Shown in pieces: positions 44,117 through 53,071 of a stretch of DNA of 64,000 nucleotides (its first letter is position 1; every line of letters starts with the position of its first letter). The notes under the pieces are model-generated. The model saw nothing but the letters and a program-made list of their open reading frames with translations, had not been told where the DNA came from and ran no database searches. Made by a program: the position numbers and the translations under genes. Source of the DNA: Winogradskyella wichelsiae (GTDB lineage: Bacteria; Bacteroidota; Bacteroidia; Flavobacteriales; Flavobacteriaceae); NCBI RefSeq assembly GCF_013403925.1, contig NZ_JABFDJ010000007.1:186001-250000 (forward strand), given 5' to 3'.

Positions 44117-45019
44117 ATGAAGAAATTCGTTCCAGTATTATCTATTATTCTTGCATTCTCTTTAAGTGTTAATGCTCAAAAGAAGAAAACACAAGACAAA
44201 GAAGCCATTAAAGAAATGTGTGGTTGTTTTGAAGTAACTTTTAATTTTACAGAGACATTTAATTATAGTAATGATTCTCTTTATAGACCTTCAGAAACTA
44301 AGGTGGATAAAGGCTTAGAATATGCATTGGCTATTGAAGATGAGGATAATAAAATTTCTATTCAACATTTATTACAAGTAGGAAGACCAGATGATCCAAT
44401 GATTATTAAACACTGGAGACAAGATTGGTTGTTTCAAAACCAAGATTTCTACATGTATAATGGCGATAATAATTGGACGTTTGAAAAAAAATCTAAAGAC
44501 GATGTTAAAGGGCAATGGACACAAAAAGTGTATCAAGTAGATGACAGTCCACGTTACGAAGGTTCTGGAACTTGGGTTCATGTAGATGGAAAAGACTATT
44601 GGGAAAATACAACAACAGCACCATTACCAAGACGTGAATACACAAAACGTAATGATTACAACATCACTTTAAGAGGTAACCGCCATGAAATTACTAACTT
44701 TGGCTGGGTACATGACCAAGACAATGAAAAAGTAGTACGTGTAGCAGGTTCTGAAGATGTAATTTTAGCTAAAGAAAAAGGTTATAATACCTATAAAAGA
44801 GTTGACGAAAGCAGATGTCAGGCTTCAAAAGATTGGTGGAAAGCACAAGAAGGAAAATGGAAATTGGTAAGATCTAAATGGAATGATGTATATGGAAGAG
44901 ATAAAGATCTAACATTAGAAGAGAAAGTAGATAATAAAGTATTGTATAAATACTTATTTGATGATGAAATCACTGCAGAAAAAGAAATTAATAGTATTAT
45001 TGAATCTTTTGTAAAATAA
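44117..45019 (+). CDS. DUF6607 family exported protein
   Basis: 300 aa. Signal peptide ends near VNAQ (residue 21). The mature N-terminus has the family hallmark KEMCGCFEVTFNFTETF. Further on it is rich in Trp (KHWRQDWLFQNQDFYMYNGDNNWTFEKK, GTWVHVDGKDYWENTT), suggesting a beta-barrel, lipocalin-like fold, though this is a guess. I recall the family next to HmuY/TonB receptor genes in flavobacteria. No function is established. Divergent from the receptor; first of a five-gene plus-strand run. Confidence 0.8.
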   Translation: MKKFVPVLSIILAFSLSVNAQKKKTQDKEAIKEMCGCFEVTFNFTETFNYSNDSLYRPSETKVDKGLEYALAIEDEDNKISIQHLLQVGRPDDPMIIKHWRQDWLFQNQDFYMYNGDNNWTFEKKSKDDVKGQWTQKVYQVDDSPRYEGSGTWVHVDGKDYWENTTTAPLPRREYTKRNDYNITLRGNRHEITNFGWVHDQDNEKVVRVAGSEDVILAKEKGYNTYKRVDESRCQASKDWWKAQEGKWKLVRSKWNDVYGRDKDLTLEEKVDNKVLYKYLFDDEITAEKEINSIIESFVK

Positions 45020-45041
45020 GATTAGAAACAAATATTTATAT

Positions 45042-46538
45042 ATGAAAACAATTAAGACCGTAGTAGTATTACTTCTTGTCATATTGGCATTACCTGCTTT
45101 TGCCCAGAAGAAGAATAAGAAGAACGAAAACATCTTTTTAAATCGTGATTATTGGGGAACAAAACCAAGTGTAGAAACGGTTAAAGCAAAGATAAAAGAA
45201 GGGAATAATCCATCAGAATCAAACGGAGCTAGTTTTGATGCCGTTGTTTTTGCAACGTTACAAGACACACCATTAGAAACTATTAAATTTCTTTTAGCTC
45301 AAAAAGGTAATGATGTAAATAAACTGACGCACGATGGTAGAACATACATTTTTTGGGCAGCATATCATGGTAACGATGAATTAGTTAAATACCTTTTAAA
45401 AACAGGAGCTAAAACAGATGTCACGGATGATAAGGGAAACTCTATCATTAATTTTGCAGCTTCGGCAGGGCAACAGAACACTAAAGTTTATGACCTTATT
45501 TTAGAAAAAGGAGTAAACTTAAAAACAGACTTAACGCCAGATGGTGCAAATGCTTTACTATTAGCAGCACCAAGCGATAAAGATTTTAAGCTTGTAGCTT
45601 ATTTTCAATCTAAAGGATTAGATATTAAAAGTGTTGATAAAAATGGTGACGGAATTTTTAATTATACAACGAAAACAGGCCATATTGATGCTTTAAAATC
45701 TCTTGTAAAAAAAGGATTAAAAGGTACTGATCAAGCTTTTATTTTTGCAGCTAATGGTGCAAGAAGATCATCTAATGGAATAGAGGTTTATGAGTATTTA
45801 GAAAGTATTGGTTTAAATCCAAATACAACCAATAAAGAAGATATTACACCATTACATATCTTAGCGTCAAGAAGTAAGGATGTAAAAATAATTAAATATT
45901 TACTTGAAAAAGGATTAGATGTAAACCAAGAAGATCACAAAGGAAATACACCTTTTATGAATGCCGCTTCAGGTAATAATTTAGAAGTTGTAAAGGTATT
46001 GGCTTCAAGTTTAAAAGATATAAACGATACAAATAAAAAAGGGCAAACGGCTTTAAGTTTGGCTGTTGCTGGCAACGATGTAGATGTTGTAACGTTCTTA
46101 ATTGAGAATAAAGCGAAAACAACTTTATTAGATACAGACGGAAATAACTTAGCATACTATCTAATTGATTCTTACTCAGAAAGAAACAAAAAGCAATTTT
46201 ACAGTAAAAAAGAGTTCTTGAATAAGAGTAAAGTAGATTTAACTGCTACTCAAAAAAATGGAAACACATGGTTTCATTTAGCTGCCGAAAAAAATAGTAT
46301 GGAGTTATTAAAAATAGCTTTAGATATGAAACAAGATATCAATGCTAAAAACAATGAGGGAAATACAGCATTACACTTAGCGGCTCTAAAAGCTAAAGAT
46401 GACAGTGTTTTAAAATTTCTATTAGAAAACGGAGCTAAGAAAGATGTTGTAACAGATTTTGAAGAGTCTGCTTACGACTTAGCTAAAGAGAACGAGTTGT
46501 TAGCTAAGAATAACGTTTCAGTTGAATTTTTAAAGTAA
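45042..46538 (+). CDS. Exported ankyrin-repeat protein
   Basis: 498 aa. Signal peptide MKTIKTVVVLLLVILALPAFAQ, then a basic KKNKKNEN stretch and about ten ankyrin repeats from residue 60 to the end (e.g. DGRTYIFWAAYHGNDELVKYLLKTGAKTDV, KEDITPLHILASRSKDVKIIKYLLEKGLDVNQED, EGNTALHLAALKAKDDSVLKFLLENGAKKDV). It should be periplasmic or exported, working as a protein-binding scaffold. 22 bp after the DUF6607 gene and 13 bp before the DUF2271 gene. Some exported ankyrin proteins protect catalase or haem enzymes, but the partner here is unknown. Confidence 0.88.
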   Translation: MKTIKTVVVLLLVILALPAFAQKKNKKNENIFLNRDYWGTKPSVETVKAKIKEGNNPSESNGASFDAVVFATLQDTPLETIKFLLAQKGNDVNKLTHDGRTYIFWAAYHGNDELVKYLLKTGAKTDVTDDKGNSIINFAASAGQQNTKVYDLILEKGVNLKTDLTPDGANALLLAAPSDKDFKLVAYFQSKGLDIKSVDKNGDGIFNYTTKTGHIDALKSLVKKGLKGTDQAFIFAANGARRSSNGIEVYEYLESIGLNPNTTNKEDITPLHILASRSKDVKIIKYLLEKGLDVNQEDHKGNTPFMNAASGNNLEVVKVLASSLKDINDTNKKGQTALSLAVAGNDVDVVTFLIENKAKTTLLDTDGNNLAYYLIDSYSERNKKQFYSKKEFLNKSKVDLTATQKNGNTWFHLAAEKNSMELLKIALDMKQDINAKNNEGNTALHLAALKAKDDSVLKFLLENGAKKDVVTDFEESAYDLAKENELLAKNNVSVEFLK

Positions 46539-46551
46539 TATAATTTTAAAT

Positions 46552-47037
46552 ATGAAGAATATAAAACTTATAATTTTAGTCTTTACTATAGCTTTTGGCT
46601 TAGTATCTTTTAATACCTTATCTGAATCTTCAAAGTATAAATGTATGATTCAAATGACCAATTATACAGGTGAAGGCGCCTATATTGTCATTTCATTATT
46701 AAATCCTGAAGGTGAATATGTAGAAACCCTAAATGTTATTGGAGACGATGATGAATGGTATAATACCATAGAATCTTGGTGGGATTTTTACGGAAAAAAA
46801 AGAAATGATATTGATGCGATTACTGGAGCAACCGTAAGTGGTGGTCAGCGTACTATAAATGTTATTGAAATAGATAACGATAAATTAGACAAAGGTTATA
46901 AACTTAGGTTTGAATCTGCAGTTGAAGACCAAGAATATTACGAAAGTGATGTAGAAGTAGAGTTAACTTCAGCTAATGTAAAAAGTAAAGTAGAAGGTAA
47001 AGGATTTATCCGTTACATACGTATGATGCCTCAATAA
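46552..47037 (+). CDS. DUF2271 family exported protein with flavinylation-like motif
   Basis: 161 aa. Signal peptide in residues 1-22. The DUF2271 core runs TNYTGEGAYIVISLLNPEGEYVETLNVIGDDDEWYNTIESWWDFYG, and DIDAITGATVSGG (88-98) resembles the D-x-x-(S/T)-G-A-(S/T) site where ApbE attaches FMN, which would make Thr94 the target. That match is visual; whether this protein is flavinylated is untested. Immediately upstream (5 bp) of the PepSY/reductase gene, so it could receive electrons from it. Confidence 0.82.
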   Translation: MKNIKLIILVFTIAFGLVSFNTLSESSKYKCMIQMTNYTGEGAYIVISLLNPEGEYVETLNVIGDDDEWYNTIESWWDFYGKKRNDIDAITGATVSGGQRTINVIEIDNDKLDKGYKLRFESAVEDQEYYESDVEVELTSANVKSKVEGKGFIRYIRMMPQ

Positions 47038-47042
47038 AAGCA

Positions 47043-49241
47043 ATGCATATGACCCTTTCTATTTGGAGATTTAGTCACCTTATGTTGGCTTTGGTATCTT
47101 CTCTTTTTATTGTTTTAGCTTCCATAACTGGTACCATTTTGGCTTTCGAGCCTATTTCTAATCAGTTGGAATCTTATCAAATTAATGAGGACACAACTTT
47201 AGCCACAACGATAGAAAGTTTAACTAATAACTATGACGAAATTATTACCATCTCAACGGATGAAAATGATTTTGTCATAGCATCGGTTATTACAAAGGAA
47301 GGTGATAGTGAAACCTTTTACATCAACCCAGAAACAGGGGAGAAGTTAGGTGAGCTTATTGAAAAATCACCACTTTTTAAGTTTACCACTAATTTACACC
47401 GTTCTTTATTTCTAAAATCTACAGGACGTTTTATTGTAGGTTTGGTGTCGTTTTTTTTAATATTAATGGCTATTACAGGTTTGGTATTAATAGCCAAAAG
47501 ACAAGGCGGAATTCGTCGGTTTTTCTCTAAAATAGTTAACGAGAATTTTGAACAATATTATCATGTAGAATTAGGACGTTGGTTTCTAATTCCTGTGATC
47601 ATTGTCGCATTTACAGGCGTCTATTTATCATTAGAAAAGTTTTCCCTTTTACCAGAATCAAATATTACGCATACTTATCCTGAAGATGTATCTGAGGATA
47701 TTGATAAAATACCATTTTCAGATTTTGAAGTTTTTAAGGCCACACCAATCTCTGAAGTTAAAAATTTAGAATTTCCTTTTTCTGATGATGTAGAAGATTA
47801 CTTTTTTATCACATTAAAAGGTAGCGAACTTTTAGTCAATCAGGTTTCTGGCGAAATTGTAAGCGAACAAACGTATCCTTTGGTTCATATGTTATCGCAA
47901 TGGAGTTTGTTTCTGCATACAGGCCAAGGCACTTTTTTATGGTCTATAGTTTTAGCATTGGTTGGTGTTGTTTTGTTATTCTTTATTTATTCTGGTTTTG
48001 CTATGACTTTAAAACGTAGAAAGTCAGCAGTAAAAATTAAGAATAAATTTAAAAAAGAAGACGCAGAATATATTATTCTAGTAGGTTCAGAAACAGGAAG
48101 TACATTTCGTTTTGCAACCTTATTTTACAAAGCTTTATTAGCGGGAGGAAAGAAAGCTTATATCACCGAATTAAATCAATATACAACATATCATAAAGCA
48201 AAAGAACTCATCATTTTTACAGCAACTTACGGAGAAGGAGATGCACCAATAAATGCAACTAAATTTGAAAAGTTATTGGGAACAATTGAAAATTCTAAGC
48301 TAAATTATTCAGTATTAGGCTTTGGTTCTTTGTTATATCCTGAATATTGTAAATACGCAGAAGAAGTAGATAATTTACTAAATGCACATTCAAATTTTAA
48401 TCGAAAATTAGAATTAATAAAAATCAATAATCAATCTTTTGAAGCCTTTAAAAATTGGATTTTACAATGGAATACCGTTTCTAATCAAAATCTAATTATC
48501 ACACAACCAACGGAGAAATTAAATTCAAAATATACACGGACGTTTAAAGTGGTAAAACGAACGGAGTTAAATATAGATGATACTTTCTTGTTGCAGTTAA
48601 GGCCATTAAAGAAGATTAAATTTCAGTCGGGTGATTTATTAGCATTTAAGCCTAATGAAGATGAAGCTGCCAGAGAATATTCAATTGCCAAAGTAGAAGG
48701 AGATATTCTTTTGAGTATTAAAAAACATGACAAAGGACTGTGTTCTACCTATTTCAGCACACTAAATACCGCTGATACTATTACAGCAACGATAAGTGAA
48801 AATAAAGAATTTCACTTACCTACTAAAACAAAAGATGTCATTTTAATAGCCAACGGAACCGGTATTGCACCATTTCTTGGGATGATTAACGACAATAAAA
48901 AACAGAAAAATATACACTTGTTTTGGGGAGGACGAACCAAGACATCTTTAGAGTTGTATGCTGGTTTATTAGAAGAAGCAAAAAAGCAAGATAAACTAAA
49001 CCAATTGCAAACAGCATTTTCTCAAGAACAAGCAGAGAAAATTTACGTCCAAGATCTTTTATTTCAAAATGAAGAATTTATTGCAAAGCACTTTCAGCAA
49101 AATGGAGTAGTCATGATTTGTGGGGCTATAGCCATGCAGAGTAGTGTTTTAGAAGTCTTAAATAATATTACCACAGAACAACTCAACAAACCATTAAGTG
49201 CGTTTGAAAGTAATGGGCAAATTAAAATGGATTGTTATTAA
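47043..49241 (+). CDS. PepSY-associated membrane flavodoxin-reductase fusion
   Basis: 732 aa. Residues 1 to about 330 have about four or five membrane helices with PepSY-type segments (SIWRFSHLMLALVSSLFIVLASITGTILAFEP; NLHRSLFLKSTGRFIVGLVSFFLILMAITGLVLI) and conserved His for haem. A flavodoxin-like FMN domain starts near 342 (EYIILVGSETGSTFRFATLFYKALL; ATYGEGDAPINATKF). A FAD/NAD(P)H reductase of sulfite-reductase/P450-reductase type (RxYSIAKVEGD; VILIANGTGIAPFLGMI; GAIAMQSSVLEVL) ends the protein. This would carry electrons from NAD(P)H across the inner membrane, likely for reduction of ferric iron or haem, in line with the island. Confidence 0.9.
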   Translation: MHMTLSIWRFSHLMLALVSSLFIVLASITGTILAFEPISNQLESYQINEDTTLATTIESLTNNYDEIITISTDENDFVIASVITKEGDSETFYINPETGEKLGELIEKSPLFKFTTNLHRSLFLKSTGRFIVGLVSFFLILMAITGLVLIAKRQGGIRRFFSKIVNENFEQYYHVELGRWFLIPVIIVAFTGVYLSLEKFSLLPESNITHTYPEDVSEDIDKIPFSDFEVFKATPISEVKNLEFPFSDDVEDYFFITLKGSELLVNQVSGEIVSEQTYPLVHMLSQWSLFLHTGQGTFLWSIVLALVGVVLLFFIYSGFAMTLKRRKSAVKIKNKFKKEDAEYIILVGSETGSTFRFATLFYKALLAGGKKAYITELNQYTTYHKAKELIIFTATYGEGDAPINATKFEKLLGTIENSKLNYSVLGFGSLLYPEYCKYAEEVDNLLNAHSNFNRKLELIKINNQSFEAFKNWILQWNTVSNQNLIITQPTEKLNSKYTRTFKVVKRTELNIDDTFLLQLRPLKKIKFQSGDLLAFKPNEDEAAREYSIAKVEGDILLSIKKHDKGLCSTYFSTLNTADTITATISENKEFHLPTKTKDVILIANGTGIAPFLGMINDNKKQKNIHLFWGGRTKTSLELYAGLLEEAKKQDKLNQLQTAFSQEQAEKIYVQDLLFQNEEFIAKHFQQNGVVMICGAIAMQSSVLEVLNNITTEQLNKPLSAFESNGQIKMDCY

Positions 49242-49253
49242 AAAAGAGAACTT

Positions 49254-49607
49254 ATGTGTCATAATATAAAAGTTTTATCAAAAGTTAGTAATGGTGAATT
49301 ATCTATATGTAATGGCTGTAATATTTATCATTTAGAGTTTAATAATATCTACTTTGAATTCACACTAGAGCAATACCATCGATTTAAAACTTATTTATTA
49401 GCGATAGAAGAAGATTATTGGGAAGAGATGTATGCAGATGCAAAAGTGAAGCGAAAAATTCCCATACCATCTATTCAAGAGAATTTGGTTTTAATGTTTA
49501 ATAAGCAAGAAATACTAGAACTTAAAGTACTTTTTTGTCATAGAGGTAGTGTTTATGAAAATAAAATAACCTTAATTGATATTGATTATACTTTTATTTT
49601 GAACTAA
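49254..49607 (+). CDS. DUF6686-like small protein, unknown function
   Basis: 117 aa, no signal peptide. The N-terminus has three Cys (MCHN, LSICNGCNIYHLEFNNIYFEF), a CxxC knuckle perhaps for metal. The centre KVKRKIPIPSIQENLVLMFNKQEILELK is the most conserved-looking part. I believe it belongs to the Bacteroidota family DUF6686, but memory alone supports that. 12 bp after the reductase gene, last in the haem/iron unit. Confidence 0.7.
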   Translation: MCHNIKVLSKVSNGELSICNGCNIYHLEFNNIYFEFTLEQYHRFKTYLLAIEEDYWEEMYADAKVKRKIPIPSIQENLVLMFNKQEILELKVLFCHRGSVYENKITLIDIDYTFILN

Positions 49608-49688
49608 TAAGGTGTCAATTTTCATGCTAACTACAAGAGAATTTGTGCTTAACAATAAAATAATCTTCAAAACTTCATGTAAGCGTAC

Positions 49689-49715
49689 TTGGTTGATATT
49701 AAATCCTTACCTTTG
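49689..49715 (+). promoter_or_regulatory. Promoter of guaB
   Basis: TTG at 49689-49691, a 16-bp spacer, and TACCTTTG at 49708-49715 (full match). The in-frame GTG at 49715 overlaps the -7 box and so cannot be the start; the ATG at 49739 is. Confidence 0.65.
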
Positions 49716-49738
49716 TGCGCAATTATATCTTAATTGCC

Positions 49739-51211
49739 ATGACAGCACACGAAAATAAAATTGTTGGAGAAGGTCTTACTTACGATGACGTACTCTTAGT
49801 TCCAGCATTCTCAGAAATACTTCCTAGAGAAGTTAGTATCAAAACAAAATTCACACGAAACATTACCATTAACATTCCTGTTATTTCAGCAGCAATGGAT
49901 ACGGTTACGGAAAGTAAAATGGCAATTGCCATGGCGCAAGAAGGTGGAATAGGAGTGTTACATAAAAACATGACTATTGCACAGCAAGCCGATAAGGTAA
50001 GGCGTGTAAAACGGGCAGAAAGCGGAATGATTATCGATCCTGTAACATTACCAATGACGGCAACTGTTTTTGATGCAAAATCAAATATGGCTGAGCACAG
50101 TATTGGAGGAATTCCTATTGTAGATGAAGACGGAAAATTAAAAGGGATTGTTACTAATAGAGATTTACGTTTTGAACACGAAGGAACAAAACCAATTATT
50201 GAAGTAATGACCAAAGAAAATTTGGTAACTGCTGCTGTTGGTACGTCTTTAAAGGATGCAGAACAAATTCTACAACAAAACAAGATTGAAAAATTATTAA
50301 TTGTTGATGATAATTTTAATCTAAAAGGACTTATTACGTTTAGAGATATTACCAAAGTAACTCAAAAACCAAATGCGAATAAAGATTCTTTTGGTAGATT
50401 AAGAGTTGCTGCAGCTATTGGAGTTACTGCAGACGCTGTAGAACGCGCCTCTGCTTTAGTAAAAGCAGGTGTAGATGCTGTAATTATAGATACGGCTCAT
50501 GGACACACTAAAGGTGTGGTGATGGTATTGAAAGACATAAAAAAGAAATTCCCAAAGCTTGATGTTATTGTTGGAAATATAGCAACAGGTGCTGCTGCTA
50601 AATATTTAGTAGAAGCTGGAGCAGATGCTGTAAAAGTAGGAATTGGACCAGGTTCAATCTGTACAACTAGAGTTGTGGCAGGTGTTGGTTTTCCTCAGTT
50701 TTCTGCGGTGTTAGAAGTTGCTGCAGCAATTAAAGGTTCTGGTGTTCCTGTCATTGCAGATGGAGGTATTCGTTATACAGGGGATATTCCTAAAGCGATA
50801 GCCGCTGGTGCAGATACGGTAATGTTAGGATCACTTTTAGCTGGAACAAAAGAAAGTCCGGGAGAAACCATTATTTACGAAGGACGTAAATTTAAGTCTT
50901 ATCGTGGAATGGGGTCTGTTGAAGCTATGAAACAAGGAAGTAAGGATCGTTATTTTCAAGATGTAGAAGACGATATTAAAAAATTAGTACCGGAAGGAAT
51001 TGTTGGTCGTGTGCCTTATAAAGGTGAATTGGTTGAAAGTATTCATCAATTTATTGGAGGCCTTAGAGCAGGAATGGGGTATTGTGGTGCTAAAGATATC
51101 GAGACTTTAAAAGAAACGGGACGCTTTGTGAAAATCACAAGTTCTGGTATTAATGAAAGTCACCCTCATGATGTGACGATTACTAATGAATCACCTAATT
51201 ATTCTAGATAA
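49739..51211 (+). CDS. guaB: IMP dehydrogenase
   Basis: 490 aa from the ATG at 49739. Oxidises IMP to XMP with NAD, the committed step to guanine nucleotides. Seen: N-terminal [54 protein letters not shown], two CBS domains at about 95-205, and the active site [17 protein letters not shown] with catalytic Cys308, followed by [19 protein letters not shown], and the mobile flap [10 protein letters not shown]. Upstream extension to 49715 would lie in the promoter and is excluded. Ends in a bidirectional hairpin. Confidence 0.97.
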   Translation: MTAHENKIVGEGLTYDDVLLVPAFSEILPREVSIKTKFTRNITINIPVISAAMDTVTESKMAIAMAQEGGIGVLHKNMTIAQQADKVRRVKRAESGMIIDPVTLPMTATVFDAKSNMAEHSIGGIPIVDEDGKLKGIVTNRDLRFEHEGTKPIIEVMTKENLVTAAVGTSLKDAEQILQQNKIEKLLIVDDNFNLKGLITFRDITKVTQKPNANKDSFGRLRVAAAIGVTADAVERASALVKAGVDAVIIDTAHGHTKGVVMVLKDIKKKFPKLDVIVGNIATGAAAKYLVEAGADAVKVGIGPGSICTTRVVAGVGFPQFSAVLEVAAAIKGSGVPVIADGGIRYTGDIPKAIAAGADTVMLGSLLAGTKESPGETIIYEGRKFKSYRGMGSVEAMKQGSKDRYFQDVEDDIKKLVPEGIVGRVPYKGELVESIHQFIGGLRAGMGYCGAKDIETLKETGRFVKITSSGINESHPHDVTITNESPNYSR

Positions 51212-51247
51212 TATGTAGTGTAAAAACGACATCTAAATTATATTAAA

Positions 51248-51280
51248 TAAAAAGAGCATCTCATTGAGATGCTCTTTTTA
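51248..51280. terminator. Bidirectional terminator, guaB / redoxin lipoprotein
   Basis: A 16-bp perfect stem around one base (51248-51263 and 51265-51280), core GAGCATCTCA, A/T runs on both sides; convergent genes. Confidence 0.9.
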
Positions 51281-51297
51281 TTAATAGGGCTTTTATA

Positions 51298-52059
51298 TTA
51301 AGCCTTGCTCGCTTTTACAGGACATCCTATAGCTTTTGTGAAATTAGGGTTTGGCTTTTTACCTTTTTCTAAAGCCTCAATAGCATCTTTAACGTAGTTT
51401 ACTTTGACGTCTTCTGGTGATTTTGAATTATCATCAATAGTACCAATGTATTGTACTTTACGCTCAGCATCTAATAAAAAGACATGTGGTGTTCTTACCG
51501 CACCATATTGAGGATATATTTTTTGTCCTTCATCTACTAAATATGGAAATGTAAATCCTTTGTCTTCCGAACGTTTTTGCATCGCTGCATAACCTTCTTT
51601 TTCATTATTTGGACTGTTTGGATTAATAGCAATTACAGGATAACCTTTAGGTGCATATTCATTATTTAATGCAATTAAACGGTCTTCATATAATACTGAA
51701 AATGGGCATTCGTTACAAGTAAAGGTTACAATATAACCTTTTGCATTTTCAATATTGGTTAAAGATACCATTGAACCATCAACATTTTTTAAATTAAAAT
51801 CAGTTGCAACATCACCAATCGCGTAGCCACCAATTTCTTCTAATGTTCTAGTTTGTTCTGGTAGACCTCCTTTTGGTGGTCCTTTGCGATCACCTCTATG
51901 TGGTGGTTCTTTTCTATCACCATCATGAGGGGGGCGTTCACCTTTATGTTCTTGGTTTTCAGCAGTAGCATCTCCTGTTTTATTTTCTTCATTTTTACAC
52001 GATACAAGTACACTTGCAGATAAGCCAATTATGGCAAATAACACACTGATTCTTTTCAT
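51298..52059 (-). CDS. Redoxin-family lipoprotein with charged Pro/His/Arg linker
   Basis: 253 aa. Lipoprotein signal (VLVSC, Cys21). Residues 38-65 are low-complexity, rich in Pro, His, Arg, Gly and Asp (ERPPHDGDRKEPPHRGDRKG). The thioredoxin-like domain from about 75 has a CNEC pair (Cys115, Cys118 in TFTCNECPF), homologous to the CNHC pair of the paralogue at 23292-23846. Lipid-anchored in the envelope; the linker may act as a spacer or bind metals. 6 bp downstream of the TlpA-like gene, so one operon. Confidence 0.87.
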   Translation of the reverse strand: MKRISVLFAIIGLSASVLVSCKNEENKTGDATAENQEHKGERPPHDGDRKEPPHRGDRKGPPKGGLPEQTRTLEEIGGYAIGDVATDFNLKNVDGSMVSLTNIENAKGYIVTFTCNECPFSVLYEDRLIALNNEYAPKGYPVIAINPNSPNNEKEGYAAMQKRSEDKGFTFPYLVDEGQKIYPQYGAVRTPHVFLLDAERKVQYIGTIDDNSKSPEDVKVNYVKDAIEALEKGKKPNPNFTKAIGCPVKASKA

Positions 52060-52065
52060 GATTTC

Positions 52066-52614
52066 TTAATTAAGTTTTTTTATTTGGTTTTCTAAGTCTT
52101 CTAAATTTTCAAAAGAGCGTTCATAAAATAAACGTTCGTTTTTGTTAAACATAATTGTAAATGGAATTGCACCAGACCAGTTAGGATCTATTTTATCTAT
52201 CCATGCGTTAGCATCCGCATCATCCAATAGTACAACTTTTTGGGTTATGTTATTTTTCTTTAAGAAAGGTTTTAGTTTCGTTTCAATACCTTTAGGAAAA
52301 TCTAAGCTTACCAAAATCACTTCTACCTCTGGGTGTTTTGCGGCAAATTTTTCAATGTATGGTAGCTCTTTAACACAAGGAGCACACCACATAGCCCAAA
52401 AATTAACGAGATAAGTTTTATCAGATTCTGTGTAAATTAGACGTTCAAATTCATTAAAATCGTAAACAGGAATTTCTTTATTTATATCCGTTACGTTAGT
52501 ACTTTCTACTTTTTTTTCTGATGTTGTATTATTACAACTAGTAGCAAGTAAAAAGATAAAAAACAATATAAATATTGAAAATTTAGAGTATTTTGATTGC
52601 TTAATTTTGAGCAT
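52066..52614 (-). CDS. TlpA-like thioredoxin lipoprotein
   Basis: 182 aa. N-terminal hydrophobic stretch with lipobox LATSC (Cys27). Thioredoxin-like domain with redox motif WCAPC (Cys77, Cys80) in VNFWAMWCAPCVKELPYIEKF; the cis-Pro part is GAIPFTIMFNKN. A periplasmic thiol reductase for envelope proteins or cytochrome assembly, operon partner of the redoxin lipoprotein. Some members assist copper enzymes; nothing here decides. Confidence 0.9.
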   Translation of the reverse strand: MLKIKQSKYSKFSIFILFFIFLLATSCNNTTSEKKVESTNVTDINKEIPVYDFNEFERLIYTESDKTYLVNFWAMWCAPCVKELPYIEKFAAKHPEVEVILVSLDFPKGIETKLKPFLKKNNITQKVVLLDDADANAWIDKIDPNWSGAIPFTIMFNKNERLFYERSFENLEDLENQIKKLN

Positions 52615-52689
52615 GTTTAAAAATTTGTATTCAATATATCAAAGTTAGACTAGATAAAATAACAAAGGTTTAATTAAAAATTAGATTTT

Positions 52690-53040
52690 TTAGTTAGACC
52701 ATACTGCATAGCCTTCTCGTCTCAATTCTAATGTAATTTGTGATTCAGCTTTTAAAGCTTCTGCTCTTGCGACAAAAGGGTCGATATGGTTGAATAGGCT
52801 TGGACGTAAATAAGTTCCATATTTCTCAACAATATTTGCTGAGATTTTATAACCTTTTTTATTTCTATGTCCTGTTTTATGTTGATGAAAACGTTCTTTA
52901 GGTGTTTTAGATGTCATACCTACATACAAGCATTCTAAAACACCATTGAACTGTGGATTAGCATTTCTAAACTTTGTGTTTTCTGTAAAAACACGTTTAG
53001 ATAACTCTATGACATATATGGTATAGAGCGTTTTTGCCAT
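52690..53040 (-). CDS. Small GIY-YIG nuclease-like protein
   Basis: 116 aa. A single domain resembling GIY-YIG: TIYVIELSK (GIY-like strand), CLYVGMTSKTPKERFHQHKTG (YIG-like with conserved Arg), and a C-terminal EALKAESQITLELRREGYAVWSN with the catalytic-Glu position. The strict GIY and YIG triplets have changed to TIYVIE and LYVGM. Such stand-alone proteins may act in DNA repair; function unknown. Sits between the TlpA-like gene and thrC. Confidence 0.78.
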   Translation of the reverse strand: MAKTLYTIYVIELSKRVFTENTKFRNANPQFNGVLECLYVGMTSKTPKERFHQHKTGHRNKKGYKISANIVEKYGTYLRPSLFNHIDPFVARAEALKAESQITLELRREGYAVWSN

Positions 53041-53071
53041 AAAATAGATGATTTAAGTTCTTGAAAAACAT

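Noticed and set aside
49715-49739. Earlier GTG start for guaB
   Set aside because: The GTG overlaps the -7 promoter box TACCTTTG, so it would not be in the transcript.
49780-50355. 191-aa open frame on the minus strand within guaB
   Set aside because: It lies wholly opposite an unmistakable IMP dehydrogenase gene and shows no recognisable domain; a shadow of codon usage.
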